A stretch of 35,572 nucleotides of DNA. It comes from Sphingomonas elodea ATCC 31461 (lineage in GTDB: Bacteria; Pseudomonadota; Alphaproteobacteria; Sphingomonadales; Sphingomonadaceae). The notes under the pieces were generated by a model. It made no database searches. It saw nothing but the letters and a program-made list of their open reading frames with translations, and was not told the origin of the DNA. The stretch covers positions 1 to 35,572 of the forward strand of contig NZ_AGFU01000022.1 of assembly GCF_000226955.1 (NCBI RefSeq), written 5' to 3'. Below, piece after piece: positions 10,286 through 18,132 of this stretch; position 1 is the stretch's first letter; every line of letters starts with the position of its first letter. Position numbers and translations under genes: made by a program.

Positions 10286-10456
10286 TCAGGCGCAATCGCC
10301 AAGCACCGGCTGCGGCGCAGCCCCGCGCGCCTTGGCACGGTAGCGATCCGCCATTTCCTGGTGCGCGCGGCGCGCGCTGCTGTCGACGCAGCGGCCGGCA
10401 CGTTCGCGTTCCTCGCGGGCACGCTGCGCGAAATATTCGATGTCGTCGATCGCCAT
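10286..10456 (-). CDS. small conserved-type hypothetical protein, 56 aa
   Basis: An ATG at 10456 opens a 57-codon frame ending in TGA at 10286. It is preceded by GGAG 8 nt upstream, within GGACGGAG. The product begins MAIDDIEYFAQRAREERERA and is rich in Arg, Glu and Ala. It is probably mostly one long charged helix with a Gly/Pro end, a cysteine at residue 23 and another just before the C-terminus. It resembles, from memory, short alphaproteobacterial proteins of the pattern YF..RA..ER..A; no function is known. It is convergent with murI and divergent from hemA. GC-rich codon-third positions support coding. Confidence 0.65.
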   Translation of the reverse strand: MAIDDIEYFAQRAREERERAGRCVDSSARRAHQEMADRYRAKARGAAPQPVLGDCA

Positions 10457-10759
10457 GGGCTGCGCTCCGTCCGATCAAGCGGGAGTCCGGATGCCTCTCT
10501 GCCGCGAGCATGCTTGCCCCGAGTCGCCCGCGATGCCCAACCTATATCATGAAGGACGTATCGACGCATCGATTGCGGCAGAAGCGATCAGGGTGAGCGG
10601 CAATTTCACGCCAAAAGCCAATGAAATGGGCGTGCATCGCCCCAATCTTGCTCTATGCTGATACCGACACGGCGGATTGACCGCTGGTCGGAGAGGTGCT
10701 GGCAATACGGGGGTTCACGTGCTGGAATTGCTCGGAAACAAGGCGTAGAGAACGGATCC
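10457..10759. other. divergent intergenic region between the 56-aa gene and hemA
   Basis: These 303 bases hold no supported gene. They must carry the hemA promoter and that of the 56-aa gene. The AT-richer part, 10595-10640, contains two overlapping dyads: ATTTCA with TGAAAT, and CACGCC with GGCGTG. Both span the same 25-30 bp and could be an operator or alternative hairpins. I found no convincing FNR-type TTGAT-N4-ATCAA box or iron-response motif. Confidence 0.5.
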
Positions 10760-12004
10760 ATGCAGCGCCAAGACGCCATCGCACCCGCGATCGACTATAC
10801 GCGGGTCTTCACCCAGGCCATCGACCGCCTCCATGCCGAGGGGCGTTACCGGGTCTTCATCGACATCCTGCGCAACAAGGGGATGTTCCCCAATGCGCGC
10901 TGCTTCGCCGGGCATAACGGGCCGAAGCCGATCACGGTATGGTGCTCGAACGACTATCTGGCGATGGGGCAGCACCCCAAGGTGATCGAGGCGATGGAAG
11001 AGGCGCTGCACGATGTCGGCGCCGGCTCGGGCGGCACCCGCAACATCGGCGGCAACACCCATTATCACATCGATCTCGAGCGCGAGCTGGCGGACCTGCA
11101 CGGCAAGGAAAACGCGCTGCTCTTCACCTCGGGCTATGTCTCGAACGAGGCGACCTTGTCGACGCTCGCCAAGGTGATGCCGGGCTGCATCGTTTATTCG
11201 GACGAGCTCAACCACGCCTCGATGATCGCGGGCATCCGCAATTCGGGGTGCGAGAAGCGGGTCTGGCGCCACAACGACGTCGCCCATCTCGAGGAACTGC
11301 TCGCCGCCGACGATCCCGCGGTCCCGAAGCTGATCGCGTTCGAAAGCGTCTATTCGATGGACGCGGACATCGCGCCGATCGCCGAGATCTGCGACCTGGC
11401 CGACAAGTACAACGCGCTGACCTATCTCGACGAGGTCCATGCCGTCGGCATGTACGGCCCGCGCGGCGGCGGCATCTCGGATCGCGAGGGCCTGGCCGAT
11501 CGCCTGACGATCATCGAGGGCACGCTGGGCAAGGCGTTCGGCGTGATGGGCGGCTATATCGCCGCCGACCAGGTGATCATCGACGTGATCCGCAGCTATG
11601 CGCCGGGCTTCATCTTCACCACCTCGCTGTCGCCGGTGCTGGTCGCCGGCGCGCTGGCGAGCGTGCGGCACCTGAAGGGCTCCAGCGTGGAACGCGAAGG
11701 CCAGCAGGCCGCCGCTGCGACGCTCAAGCAGCTGATGGCCGAGGCGGGGCTGCCGGTGCTGGCGTCGACCACGCACATCGTGCCGCTGATGGTCGGCGAC
11801 CCGGTGAAGGCCAAGAAGATCAGCGACGTGCTGCTCGCCGAGTACGGCGTGTACGTCCAGCCGATCAACTACCCCACCGTCCCGCGCGGCACCGAGCGGC
11901 TGCGCTTCACCCCCGGCCCCGCGCATGACGAAGCGATGATGCGCGAACTGGTGGACGCGCTGGTCGAGATCTGGGGCCGGCTGGAGCTGCGGCTGGCGGC
12001 GTGA
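10760..12004 (+). CDS. hemA: 5-aminolevulinate synthase (C4 pathway)
   Basis: This 414-aa PLP enzyme condenses glycine and succinyl-CoA to 5-aminolevulinate, the first committed heme step in alphaproteobacteria. The alpha-oxoamine synthase fold is clear: [13 protein letters not shown] (61-73), [15 protein letters not shown] (89-103), the Asp of YLDEVHAVG (Asp224) that holds the PLP ring, and the Schiff-base lysine Lys258 in GTLGKAFG. The N-terminal region ([14 protein letters not shown]) is typical of bacterial ALAS and separates it from KBL and BioF. I start at the ATG at 10760; an open frame from 10655 has no conserved sequence. The ribosome-binding site is weak (GAGAACGG). It is convergent with the lipoprotein gene 15 bp downstream. 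Confidence 0.96.
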   Translation: MQRQDAIAPAIDYTRVFTQAIDRLHAEGRYRVFIDILRNKGMFPNARCFAGHNGPKPITVWCSNDYLAMGQHPKVIEAMEEALHDVGAGSGGTRNIGGNTHYHIDLERELADLHGKENALLFTSGYVSNEATLSTLAKVMPGCIVYSDELNHASMIAGIRNSGCEKRVWRHNDVAHLEELLAADDPAVPKLIAFESVYSMDADIAPIAEICDLADKYNALTYLDEVHAVGMYGPRGGGISDREGLADRLTIIEGTLGKAFGVMGGYIAADQVIIDVIRSYAPGFIFTTSLSPVLVAGALASVRHLKGSSVEREGQQAAAATLKQLMAEAGLPVLASTTHIVPLMVGDPVKAKKISDVLLAEYGVYVQPINYPTVPRGTERLRFTPGPAHDEAMMRELVDALVEIWGRLELRLAA

Positions 12005-12019
12005 ACCGGCTGCAGCCGC

Positions 12020-13003
12020 TCAGCGCGCGGCTGCTACCCCGCCCAGGGCCGTGATGCGATCCCCGCTCTTGGTGTCGACGGCGACGATCTCGAATGCGGT
12101 CATCGTTTCGCTGCCCTGGGGACCAAAAAAGGCGCCACCCAGGAGCGAAAACAGGCTCGATCGGTCGCTGCTGACCAGACTGCCGGTAAAGCGGTTCTGG
12201 GGCACGTCGAGCGGCACGGTCGCGGTATAGGTGCCAAGGTCCACCTCGGTCGCGCTGGGATCGACCGTCGCCGACTGCACGCCGACCAGCTGGATCGAAA
12301 GGACAACACTGCGGCCGGCGAAATCGGCGGAGAGGGTCGCCCGGCTCTTGCCCAGCGTGTAGGAACGTGTCGTGCCACCGGTGCTGGAGGTAAAGGCCGT
12401 GCCGCCCACGACGATCCGCGTATAGCTTTGCGTGCCGCTGGTCGGCAGATCGGCCGCCTGGGTGGGCACGCCGAACACGCAGAGATACTGGGTCTGCGAC
12501 CCCGAAGGGGTGTTGCGCGTGGTGAGGCTGAAGGAACGCCCATAGTCGAACCCGGTGCCGCCCGGCGCAGGGCGGGCGATCGACATCAGTTCGGTAGAGC
12601 CGTTCAATGGCTTCGCATAGGCGACGACGCCGGCCGGTGCCTTCGGATCGCGATCGGCAGGCAGAAAGGCGAGGTTCAGCCCATTCCCGGTGATCACGTG
12701 GCTGCTGGTCGCAGCGGCATAGCTGAAGCCCAGCCCGTCGCCGAATGCGGAAGCGGGAATGGGGGTCGGCGGCGACGCGGACAAGATCAGCCCGGCGCAG
12801 GCCGTCTTGTAGCTCTGGTCCCCGGTCAACTGGTCATAGGTCTTGTAGGTCGCCGTAGGCGTGGGGGAAGGCGCGGGCGTCGGGGTCGGGGTCGGGGTCG
12901 GTTGGGTAACAGGTGTCGTGACACTCCCGCCGGCGCTGCTGCCGCCACCACCGCAGGCAGCGAGCATTAATCCACCGATACCGATAGCCAGAACAGGCCG
13001 CAT
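12020..13003 (-). CDS. surface lipoprotein, transferrin-binding-protein-like beta-barrel
   Basis: This 327-aa protein has a lipoprotein signal with lipobox LAAC (Cys17), a Gly/Ser spacer, a Thr-Pro repeat linker (about residues 36-52), then a Ser/Thr/Gly-rich beta domain. The last strands, GAFFGPQGSETMTAFEI, match the FFGP...E pattern of TbpB/HupA-type barrel domains. In Proteobacteria such proteins can be exposed on the surface and bind host proteins or heme, often through a Slam translocon; neither Slam nor a TonB receptor is present here. The ATG at 13003 has GGGGG 7 nt upstream; a GTG at 13021 is the alternative. A perfect -35 hexamer TTGACA lies at 13087-13092 on this strand, though the -10 is poor. 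Confidence 0.72.
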   Translation of the reverse strand: MRPVLAIGIGGLMLAACGGGGSSAGGSVTTPVTQPTPTPTPTPAPSPTPTATYKTYDQLTGDQSYKTACAGLILSASPPTPIPASAFGDGLGFSYAAATSSHVITGNGLNLAFLPADRDPKAPAGVVAYAKPLNGSTELMSIARPAPGGTGFDYGRSFSLTTRNTPSGSQTQYLCVFGVPTQAADLPTSGTQSYTRIVVGGTAFTSSTGGTTRSYTLGKSRATLSADFAGRSVVLSIQLVGVQSATVDPSATEVDLGTYTATVPLDVPQNRFTGSLVSSDRSSLFSLLGGAFFGPQGSETMTAFEIVAVDTKSGDRITALGGVAAAR

Positions 13004-13110
13004 TCTCGTTCCCCCATACACCAGCAGACCCGGCGCCGGGGCGACGTCCGCTTTCCCGGAACGTCATTGAGAATACGTAACGAAGCTGTCAACGCACGGC
13101 CGATACGCGT

Positions 13111-13776
13111 TCAGCGCGGCCGCCTGAGCTCCGCGCTCCAGCTATACCCCCGCAGCGACGACCGGAACGAGGCGGTCATCCCCTGCTCCGCGGCGATCGC
13201 CTCCACGACCTCGCGCAGGTCGGCGCGCGGGTAGACGTGGAAGGCGTTGAGCTCCTTGAAGTGGAAGCGCTTGGCGACGCCCGGCAGCCGTTCGTACTGG
13301 CCGAAATCGACGATGTGCAGGCTGCCGCCCGGCGCCAGCGCCCTGGCGCCCAGCGCGATCGCTTGCCGCCACGGCGGGATCATCGACAGCGTGTAGCTCA
13401 TGAACACGCGGTCTACCTGTTCCAGGCCGAACAGCGCGTGCACGTCGAACGTGCCGGCATCGCCTTGGGCGAGCGTGATCTTGTCCGACAGCCCATGCTT
13501 CGCCACCGATTTGCGCGCGGTATCCAGCATCGCCTCGCTGATGTCGAAGCCGTGGAAGCGGGCGTTCGGCCAGCGCTTCGCCGCGACGATCAGGTTGCGC
13601 GCGGTGCCGCAGCCGACCTCGAGCACCGTGCCGCCCGGCGGCGGCGCCAGCTCGCGGATCAGCCGGTCGCGGCCGAGCAGATAGAATTTGCGCGTGAGAT
13701 CGTAGAAGTGGCGATGGAGCGCGTAGGTCGCGTCCATCAGCCCCTTCTGGTCGCCCGCCCCGGCGTTCCCGCTCAT
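13111..13776 (-). CDS. btaB: S-adenosylmethionine-dependent N-methyltransferase of betaine lipid synthesis
   Basis: This 221-aa class I methyltransferase has motif I VLEVGCGTAR (51-60), an acidic residue after the second strand (HGFDIS), and the post-I segment LAQGDAGTF. BtaB methylates the amino group of diacylglyceryl-homoserine three times to give the betaine lipid DGTS. The name rests mainly on context: its ATG overlaps the btaA stop by 4 bp (ATGA), as in the two-gene btaA-btaB operon of Rhodobacter and Sinorhizobium. The motifs alone would also fit other small-molecule or PmtA-like methyltransferases. Expression should follow btaA and its candidate Pho box. Confidence 0.88.
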   Translation of the reverse strand: MSGNAGAGDQKGLMDATYALHRHFYDLTRKFYLLGRDRLIRELAPPPGGTVLEVGCGTARNLIVAAKRWPNARFHGFDISEAMLDTARKSVAKHGLSDKITLAQGDAGTFDVHALFGLEQVDRVFMSYTLSMIPPWRQAIALGARALAPGGSLHIVDFGQYERLPGVAKRFHFKELNAFHVYPRADLREVVEAIAAEQGMTASFRSSLRGYSWSAELRRPR

Positions 13777-15017
13777 GCGTGCGGCTTCAGCGTCCAGACG
13801 TGCGTCGCGCCGTACACCGACGAACGGTCGCGCCGCGTCCAGTCGTCGAGCTTGGCCTGGTCCTCATATTGCCACTGGGCCATCAGTTCGTCGGGGATGT
13901 GGCCGCGCACCACGTCCGGCACGGCGGCGGTGCGATAGAGCACGCGCGCGCCGGGCTTGGCGGTGCGCGTGATCTCGGTCCAGATCCGCGTCAGCTGCTC
14001 GTCGGTCATCCAGTCCTGCGCATCGAGCAGGATGTAGCGATCGAGCGACTGGGCCGGCATCGATTCGAGATAATCGGCATAGTTGGTGTGGCGGATCTCC
14101 ACGCGGTCGGCGCGCGACCGCACCGCCTCGTAGTTGCGGCGCTCCAGATAGGGCGGCAGCGGCGCGCCCTCATGCTCGCCATAGCCGCGGCCGAACGCCT
14201 GCCAGGCGTAGAAATTGTCCTTGAGGTCGAAGTCGCAGGCAAGCTTGCGCAGCCGGCTCTTCAGCGCGCCTGTGATGCCGGCATGATCGTCCACCTTCAA
14301 CAGGTCGTACTGCGCCGGCGGAATGCCGAAACCGAACAGTGCGGCCGGCTGGTCGACCAGCCAGCGCAGGAACTTCTTGTCGAAGATCGGCGCAAAGCGC
14401 GTCTCGAAGATGTGGCGCTGCTCCTCGATGCTCTTCGCTGCGAGGATCTCCCGCGGATCGATGCCGTACCGCCGTGCAAGCCAGTGGACGAAGCCGATCA
14501 GCCGGCCGAGCAGGCCCTGGCGGTAGAAGCCGGTCTTGAAGCCGTTGATCCGGCGCACGCCGTTCGGCGCGCGGCCTTCCCAATAGGCGCGCGCGCTCTC
14601 GTCGAGGCTGCCGCGAAGATAGGTCTTGTACGCGTCGATATTCTCCGGCCGGTTGGCCAGGCCGAAGAAGCGGTGGAAGGATTCATAGTCCGGCAGCCGC
14701 AGTGCCGCCTGCTGCTTGAGCTTGTTGAGCGCGATATGCGCCGGGTTCAGGTCCACCGCGGTGATCTTCGCCGGGTTCGCGGTGAGGTAGGAGAAGACGT
14801 TGCACCCGCCGGACGCGATCGTCACGACATGGCAATCGGGGGTGATCCGGAGCGCTTCCATATCAATCACCGGGTCTTCCCAGATCTGGGCATAGACCAG
14901 GCCCCGGAACGCGAAGGTGAAGGCGCGTTCGAGAATGCCTTCCTTCGACAGATGCTCGTGGCGGTGCACCGCACCCCGGACCGCACCGTTCTTCGGCGCC
15001 TTGGCGATAGATGGCAT
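13773..15017 (-). CDS. btaA: S-adenosylmethionine:diacylglycerol 3-amino-3-carboxypropyl transferase
   Basis: This 414-aa protein (DUF3419 family) transfers the 3-amino-3-carboxypropyl group of SAM onto diacylglycerol, forming diacylglyceryl-homoserine, the first step of DGTS betaine lipid synthesis. Recognisable parts are FRGLVYAQIWEDPVID (37-52), the SAM-binding-like IASGGCN (67-73), VDLNPAH (88-94), and the C-terminal LLDAQDWM segment. DGTS lets cells replace phospholipids when phosphate is short. The frame is open far upstream (to 15677), but that part is antisense to msrB. The ATG at 15017 has GGGAG 9 nt upstream and starts the conserved region. The gene overlaps btaB and has a candidate Pho box 63-91 bp upstream. 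Confidence 0.93.
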   Translation of the reverse strand: MPSIAKAPKNGAVRGAVHRHEHLSKEGILERAFTFAFRGLVYAQIWEDPVIDMEALRITPDCHVVTIASGGCNVFSYLTANPAKITAVDLNPAHIALNKLKQQAALRLPDYESFHRFFGLANRPENIDAYKTYLRGSLDESARAYWEGRAPNGVRRINGFKTGFYRQGLLGRLIGFVHWLARRYGIDPREILAAKSIEEQRHIFETRFAPIFDKKFLRWLVDQPAALFGFGIPPAQYDLLKVDDHAGITGALKSRLRKLACDFDLKDNFYAWQAFGRGYGEHEGAPLPPYLERRNYEAVRSRADRVEIRHTNYADYLESMPAQSLDRYILLDAQDWMTDEQLTRIWTEITRTAKPGARVLYRTAAVPDVVRGHIPDELMAQWQYEDQAKLDDWTRRDRSSVYGATHVWTLKPHA

Positions 15018-15079
15018 TCCAGACGACTCCCGGCGAACGAGCCTGTCCGGCGCCCCGCCGAACCAGCTCTCCCCCCCCT

Positions 15080-15108
15080 GTGACAAAAGCTTTGCAGCCT
15101 TGTGACAG
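15080..15108 (-). promoter_or_regulatory. candidate Pho box (PhoB site) upstream of btaA
   Basis: On the minus strand three 7-mers stand at exact 11-bp spacing: CTGTCAC (15108-15102), CTGCAAA (15097-15091) and TTGTCAC (15086-15080). PhoB recognises direct repeats of CTGTCAT-like 7-mers separated by 4 bp. The outer two match well, while the middle one is degenerate. The site ends 62 bp before the btaA start codon. PhoB control of btaA under phosphate limitation is established in other alphaproteobacteria. It could also affect the divergent msrB gene. Confidence 0.7.
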
Positions 15109-15266
15109 CGCCGCCGGGAAATCAATCCTCGCCGGGTGTCCCGCGCCCATGCCGGGCCGAACGCGCGGCGCACGTGGGGAATCGAAAAATTCGGCGCCCG
15201 TCGGTGCAACCTTTCGGCCATGCGGACCGAACCTATATCGACACCATGAACCGGAAGGGCTCCACC

Positions 15267-15758
15267 ATGCCGATCGATCGCCGCCAGATCCTCGCCGCCG
15301 CGGGCACCGCGGCCATCGCCCTGCCGCTGTTCGCGTGCAGCAACGCACCGGCGGCACCGCTGCCCGATTTCCCGTTCAAGCTGAGCGATGCGGAATGGAA
15401 GAAGAAGCTGGGCCCGGCCGCCTATAACGTGCTGCGCAACGGCGGGACCGAATATCCCTTCACCAGCCCGCTCAACAAGGAGCACCGCAAGGGCGTGTTC
15501 GGCTGCGCCGGCTGCGCGCTGCCGCTGTTCGATTCGGTGACCAAGTTCGACAGCGGCACCGGCTGGCCCAGCTTCTATGCGCCGCTGGCAAAAGCGGTGG
15601 TCACGCGGAGCGATCGCAGCCTGGGGATGGAGCGCACCGAAGTGTTGTGCCGTCGCTGCGGCGGCCATCTCGGCCATGTCTTCGACGACGGGCCGAAACC
15701 CACCGGCAAGCGCTACTGCATGAACGGCGTCGCGCTACGCTTCACGCCCGGGGCGTGA
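15267..15758 (+). CDS. msrB: peptide-methionine (R)-S-oxide reductase, exported
   Basis: This 163-aa enzyme reduces methionine-R-sulfoxide in proteins. It keeps the four zinc cysteines (Cys80, Cys83, Cys128, Cys131), the signature GTGWPSFY, GGHLGHVFDDGP, and the catalytic Cys151 in RYCMNG. The N-terminus, MPIDRRQILAAAGTAAIA, is a twin-arginine signal, and LFAC at 21-24 could be a lipobox, so a periplasmic, possibly lipid-anchored form is likely. The ATG at 15267 has GGAAGGG 7 nt upstream and is preferred over the ATG at 15246. It is divergent from btaA with 249 bp between starts. Confidence 0.92.
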   Translation: MPIDRRQILAAAGTAAIALPLFACSNAPAAPLPDFPFKLSDAEWKKKLGPAAYNVLRNGGTEYPFTSPLNKEHRKGVFGCAGCALPLFDSVTKFDSGTGWPSFYAPLAKAVVTRSDRSLGMERTEVLCRRCGGHLGHVFDDGPKPTGKRYCMNGVALRFTPGA

Positions 15759-16286
15759 TCAGTTGGTGAAGGTCAGGGTCGGCAGGCTCAGCGCGGCGAC
15801 CTGCACGTTCGCCCAGTCGGCGGCCGGTGCCGCGTCCGGATAGATGAAGCCGTTGACCGGATAGCTGGAGGTGCCGAGGCCGGCGGTGCGGCCGTACCAC
15901 ACGCGCACTTCGCTCCAGTCACCCTTGGCCGAGACGTCGACGGCGCGGACGTCGCGCTCGATCGCCCCGGGGGTCGACCAGTTGGCGTGGGTCAGCAGCA
16001 CTTCGCGTGCGCTGATCACCCGCGATACCATCGCGACATGGCCCATCGGCATGCGCGCGGTGCGCTGGAACGACATGACCGCGCCGACCTTCGGGGTTTC
16101 GCCGCGCTCGTAGCGACCGGCGGCCTGGCCCCACCAGGTCCAGGCATTGCCGCGGAGTTCAACACCGGAAGCCTGGCGCGCGAACGTCACGCACTGCCAG
16201 AAGGTGCCCTTCGCCTGTGCGGGGACCGTGGTCATCAGGGCGCAGAACGCCATCAGCGCGAAACGCACTGCAAAACGAGTGAACAA
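15759..16286 (-). CDS. secreted CHAP-domain amidase/peptidase
   Basis: CHAP domains (papain-like) cleave peptidoglycan amide bonds. The 175-aa product has a signal peptide (MFTRFAVRFALMAFCALMTTVPAQA) and then the catalytic Cys32 in FWQCVTFAR and His83 in MGHVAMVSRV, with the typical WTWWGQAAGRY and LTHANW between and after. I start at TTG 16286, which has GGGGGG 8 nt upstream and gives a complete signal peptide. ATG 16253 would cut the signal short, and the open frame to 16490 is non-conserved. It is convergent with msrB: its stop abuts the msrB stop codon. It probably trims or remodels the cell wall. Confidence 0.85.
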   Translation of the reverse strand: MFTRFAVRFALMAFCALMTTVPAQAKGTFWQCVTFARQASGVELRGNAWTWWGQAAGRYERGETPKVGAVMSFQRTARMPMGHVAMVSRVISAREVLLTHANWSTPGAIERDVRAVDVSAKGDWSEVRVWYGRTAGLGTSSYPVNGFIYPDAAPAADWANVQVAALSLPTLTFTN

Positions 16287-16703
16287 GTTTTGGACCCCCC
16301 GGTCAGAAACGAAGCGGTTGAGGGTTGCTAGCCAAACTATAGGACGCTCGTACACCCCTGCGGCTCGTCGATCCGACGAAGCGTTGGAATGGGCAGACGA
16401 GGTGCGCTGAACCGTTTCTGAATAGGTGGAACCGATTGCACGGCGGCGACGCAGCCTGCGCTGTGCCGCAGCTACCCGAACTGGGATCACGCGCCACCGC
16501 TAGGGAAAATTACGGTCCGATATCAGTACCCTAAGGAAGATTGCGTAGCGTCATCGGTTCGTCGCAAACCCATGTTGCGTCGCAGCAGAAATTAGGTTCC
16601 AATGCTCGTGGGGATACGGAGGGGGTCGTTAAGCGCTGCGTTAACCAGTGCGGAGCATGATCCTTCCCACGGGCTAAGAAGGAACCGAGCGGGAGACGTC
16701 GAG
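16287..16703. other. 417-bp divergent intergenic region
   Basis: No gene is supported here; the small open frames lack ribosome-binding sites and coding bias. It must contain promoters for the CHAP gene (minus) and the unknown protein at 16704 (plus). Notable elements are the dyad CGCAA-N7-TTGCG at 16563-16579 and two TTAA tetramers at 16629 and 16641, the second continuing as TTAACC. The latter recalls CtrA sites, but the gap is 8 bp instead of 7. The sequence is visibly less GC-rich between 16500 and 16650. A small RNA is possible but nothing directly shows one. Confidence 0.5.
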
Positions 16704-17255
16704 ATGGCTGCACGAGCGAAACCGGCCGAAGGTGCCATGACGCTGGCGGAAATGAAGGAATTTGCGGGCTTTGCCGCGGCGACCCAGCGCTATGTGCGCC
16801 GGTCGCTCGATGTGGGCCTGGAGCGCGACGATGCGCTGTCGCGCTGGTCGCGCGACGTGGTCGAAGCCGCCAGCATCCGGGCGCAGGCGCGCATCTACGA
16901 ACGCCTCGCCGATATCCGCGCGATGCTGCCCAACGACAGCGACCTCAACACCATCGAGCCGTTCATGGCGCCGCTGGTGACGCTTTCGGCCTTCGATCTC
17001 GGCCAGGGCCGGCTGACCAGCTTCTCCGCCTATCGCTTCCTCTACGAGCGGCTGCTCGGCGCGGAAGTGCGGCCGTGGCTGCCGGCGGCGTTCTGCTCGG
17101 CCTCGGCGCTGCCGCACCTCCATCCGGACCTGCGCCGCAAGCTGCTCCAGTCGATCAGCGAAGCCGCGGCGACCGCCTCGGGCTGGTCGAACCGCCAGCC
17201 GAGCTTCTTCCCGCAATGGGTCGAGAAGATCGACACCAACGCGCTGCCGAACTGA
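16704..17255 (+). CDS. hypothetical protein, 183 aa
   Basis: I do not recognise a named family. The protein has no signal or membrane segment. It is largely helical, with an Arg/Ala-rich start, the stretch MKEFAGFAAATQRYVRRSLD (about 17-36), a Leu-rich middle (ERLADIRAMLPND) and aromatic residues in the last third (WLPAAF, FFPQWVEK). The ATG at 16704 has GGGAG 8 nt upstream, a clear ribosome-binding site; the longer frame from 16602 is not supported. It stands alone as a transcription unit and is followed by a large inverted repeat and the convergent extensin-like gene. Confidence 0.75.
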   Translation: MAARAKPAEGAMTLAEMKEFAGFAAATQRYVRRSLDVGLERDDALSRWSRDVVEAASIRAQARIYERLADIRAMLPNDSDLNTIEPFMAPLVTLSAFDLGQGRLTSFSAYRFLYERLLGAEVRPWLPAAFCSASALPHLHPDLRRKLLQSISEAAATASGWSNRQPSFFPQWVEKIDTNALPN

Positions 17256-17294
17256 GGATGCTTTTTCGGAAGTGCGCGTGGCGTACTTCCGGGC

Positions 17295-17372
17295 GGCACC
17301 GGCCCTCTCCCCCACCCGGCCACCCACAAGATCCTGCCGCTGGGTGGCCGGGTGGGGGAGAGGGCCGGTACC
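17295..17372. repeat. 29-bp perfect inverted repeat, REP-like / bidirectional terminator
   Basis: Arms 17298-17326 and 17341-17369 are perfect reverse complements over 29 bp. After one mismatch they pair for two more bases, with a 14-nt loop between. The arms are GC-rich with a run of C (CTCTCCCCCACCC). It lies between two convergent genes whose stops are at 17255 and 17401, the usual place for a bidirectional terminator. There is no T-run, so it may instead be a dispersed palindromic repeat. It is non-coding. Confidence 0.8.
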
Positions 17373-17400
17373 GAAACCGCGCCGAAGGCGCCAAACGACG

Positions 17401-18132
17401 TCAGCGGCAGGCCCGCCACCCCATCTCGCCGCGTGCAGCCTGGTCGAGATGGAGGTGGTCGCGGTGGGCGGCGTTATAGTCCGGCGACAGCACCGTCGCG
17501 AACAGCCGGCAGGCGCCGTCACGGACCGCGCGCAGGAAGGCCGGCTTCCCCCCGTCCCCCTTCCAGTCGTTCAGCACACTCACCCGTCGCCCATCGGCGA
17601 GCACGAAGGCGGCGATATCGACGGCATTGGCCTTGGCATGCTCGCTCCAGTCGCCGGTCGACCGGCCGTACATGCGGCGGCACGAATAGCTGCCGAAATG
17701 CTCGATCCGCACCACGCGGGATCCCAGCCGCTTCTGCGCCTCGGGCTGGACGACGTTCCACTCCCATAGCGCCAGCCCCGCCGCGACCGGACAGGCGATT
17801 CCAAGCGACGCCGGGCTGAAGGCGATGGTTCGCGATCCGCCGCTGCTGAACCGCACCCCGTTCGCATAGCCGCATTCGCCCTGCCGCTGGACCGGCGCCA
17901 ATTTCTCGTAGCGCACGCCCGCCTGGGTGAGCAGCGCCCGGCACTGGCCGTCGTCCGACCCCAGCCCGGCCAGCTTCCGCCCGGTAAAGGCACCGATCGG
18001 CTGCGACAGGTCGAGCGGCGTCCACGGCACGTCCTGCGGTCGGCTGCGCGTCCACATCAAGAGGAGCAGCGCACCGCCGGCGATCAGCGCGAAGACCAGC
18101 AGCACCCAGAGCGTCTGCTTCAGCGCCTTCAC
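17401..18132 (-). CDS. extensin-like C-terminal domain protein, membrane-anchored
   Basis: This 243-aa protein has one N-terminal membrane segment (about residues 7-28, LWVLLVFALIAGGALLLLMW) and then an Extensin_2 (extensin-like C-terminal) domain with CGYANGVRF, the SYSCRRMYGR segment, SEHAKANAVDIAAF and HRDHLHLD at the end. The His/Asp pattern SEHxxxxAxD...HxDHxH resembles the D-Ala-D-Ala metallopeptidase fold, so a periplasmic cell-wall role is plausible, but no activity is established for the family. The start is GTG at 18132, overlapping the NUDIX stop by 4 bp (GTGA), which implies coupling. The Shine-Dalgarno is poor, consistent with that. Confidence 0.85.
   Translation of the reverse strand: MKALKQTLWVLLVFALIAGGALLLLMWTRSRPQDVPWTPLDLSQPIGAFTGRKLAGLGSDDGQCRALLTQAGVRYEKLAPVQRQGECGYANGVRFSSGGSRTIAFSPASLGIACPVAAGLALWEWNVVQPEAQKRLGSRVVRIEHFGSYSCRRMYGRSTGDWSEHAKANAVDIAAFVLADGRRVSVLNDWKGDGGKPAFLRAVRDGACRLFATVLSPDYNAAHRDHLHLDQAARGEMGWRACR

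Noticed and set aside
10655-10759. Upstream extension of hemA
   Set aside because: No conservation with ALAS proteins; the usual N-terminus starts near the ATG at 10760.
15018-15677. 220-residue N-terminal extension of BtaA
   Set aside because: It runs antisense through msrB and over the candidate Pho box; a ribosome-binding site and the conserved region both point to ATG 15017.
16629-16644. Canonical CtrA box
   Set aside because: Spacing between TTAA tetramers is 8 bp, not 7; kept only as a low-interest remark.
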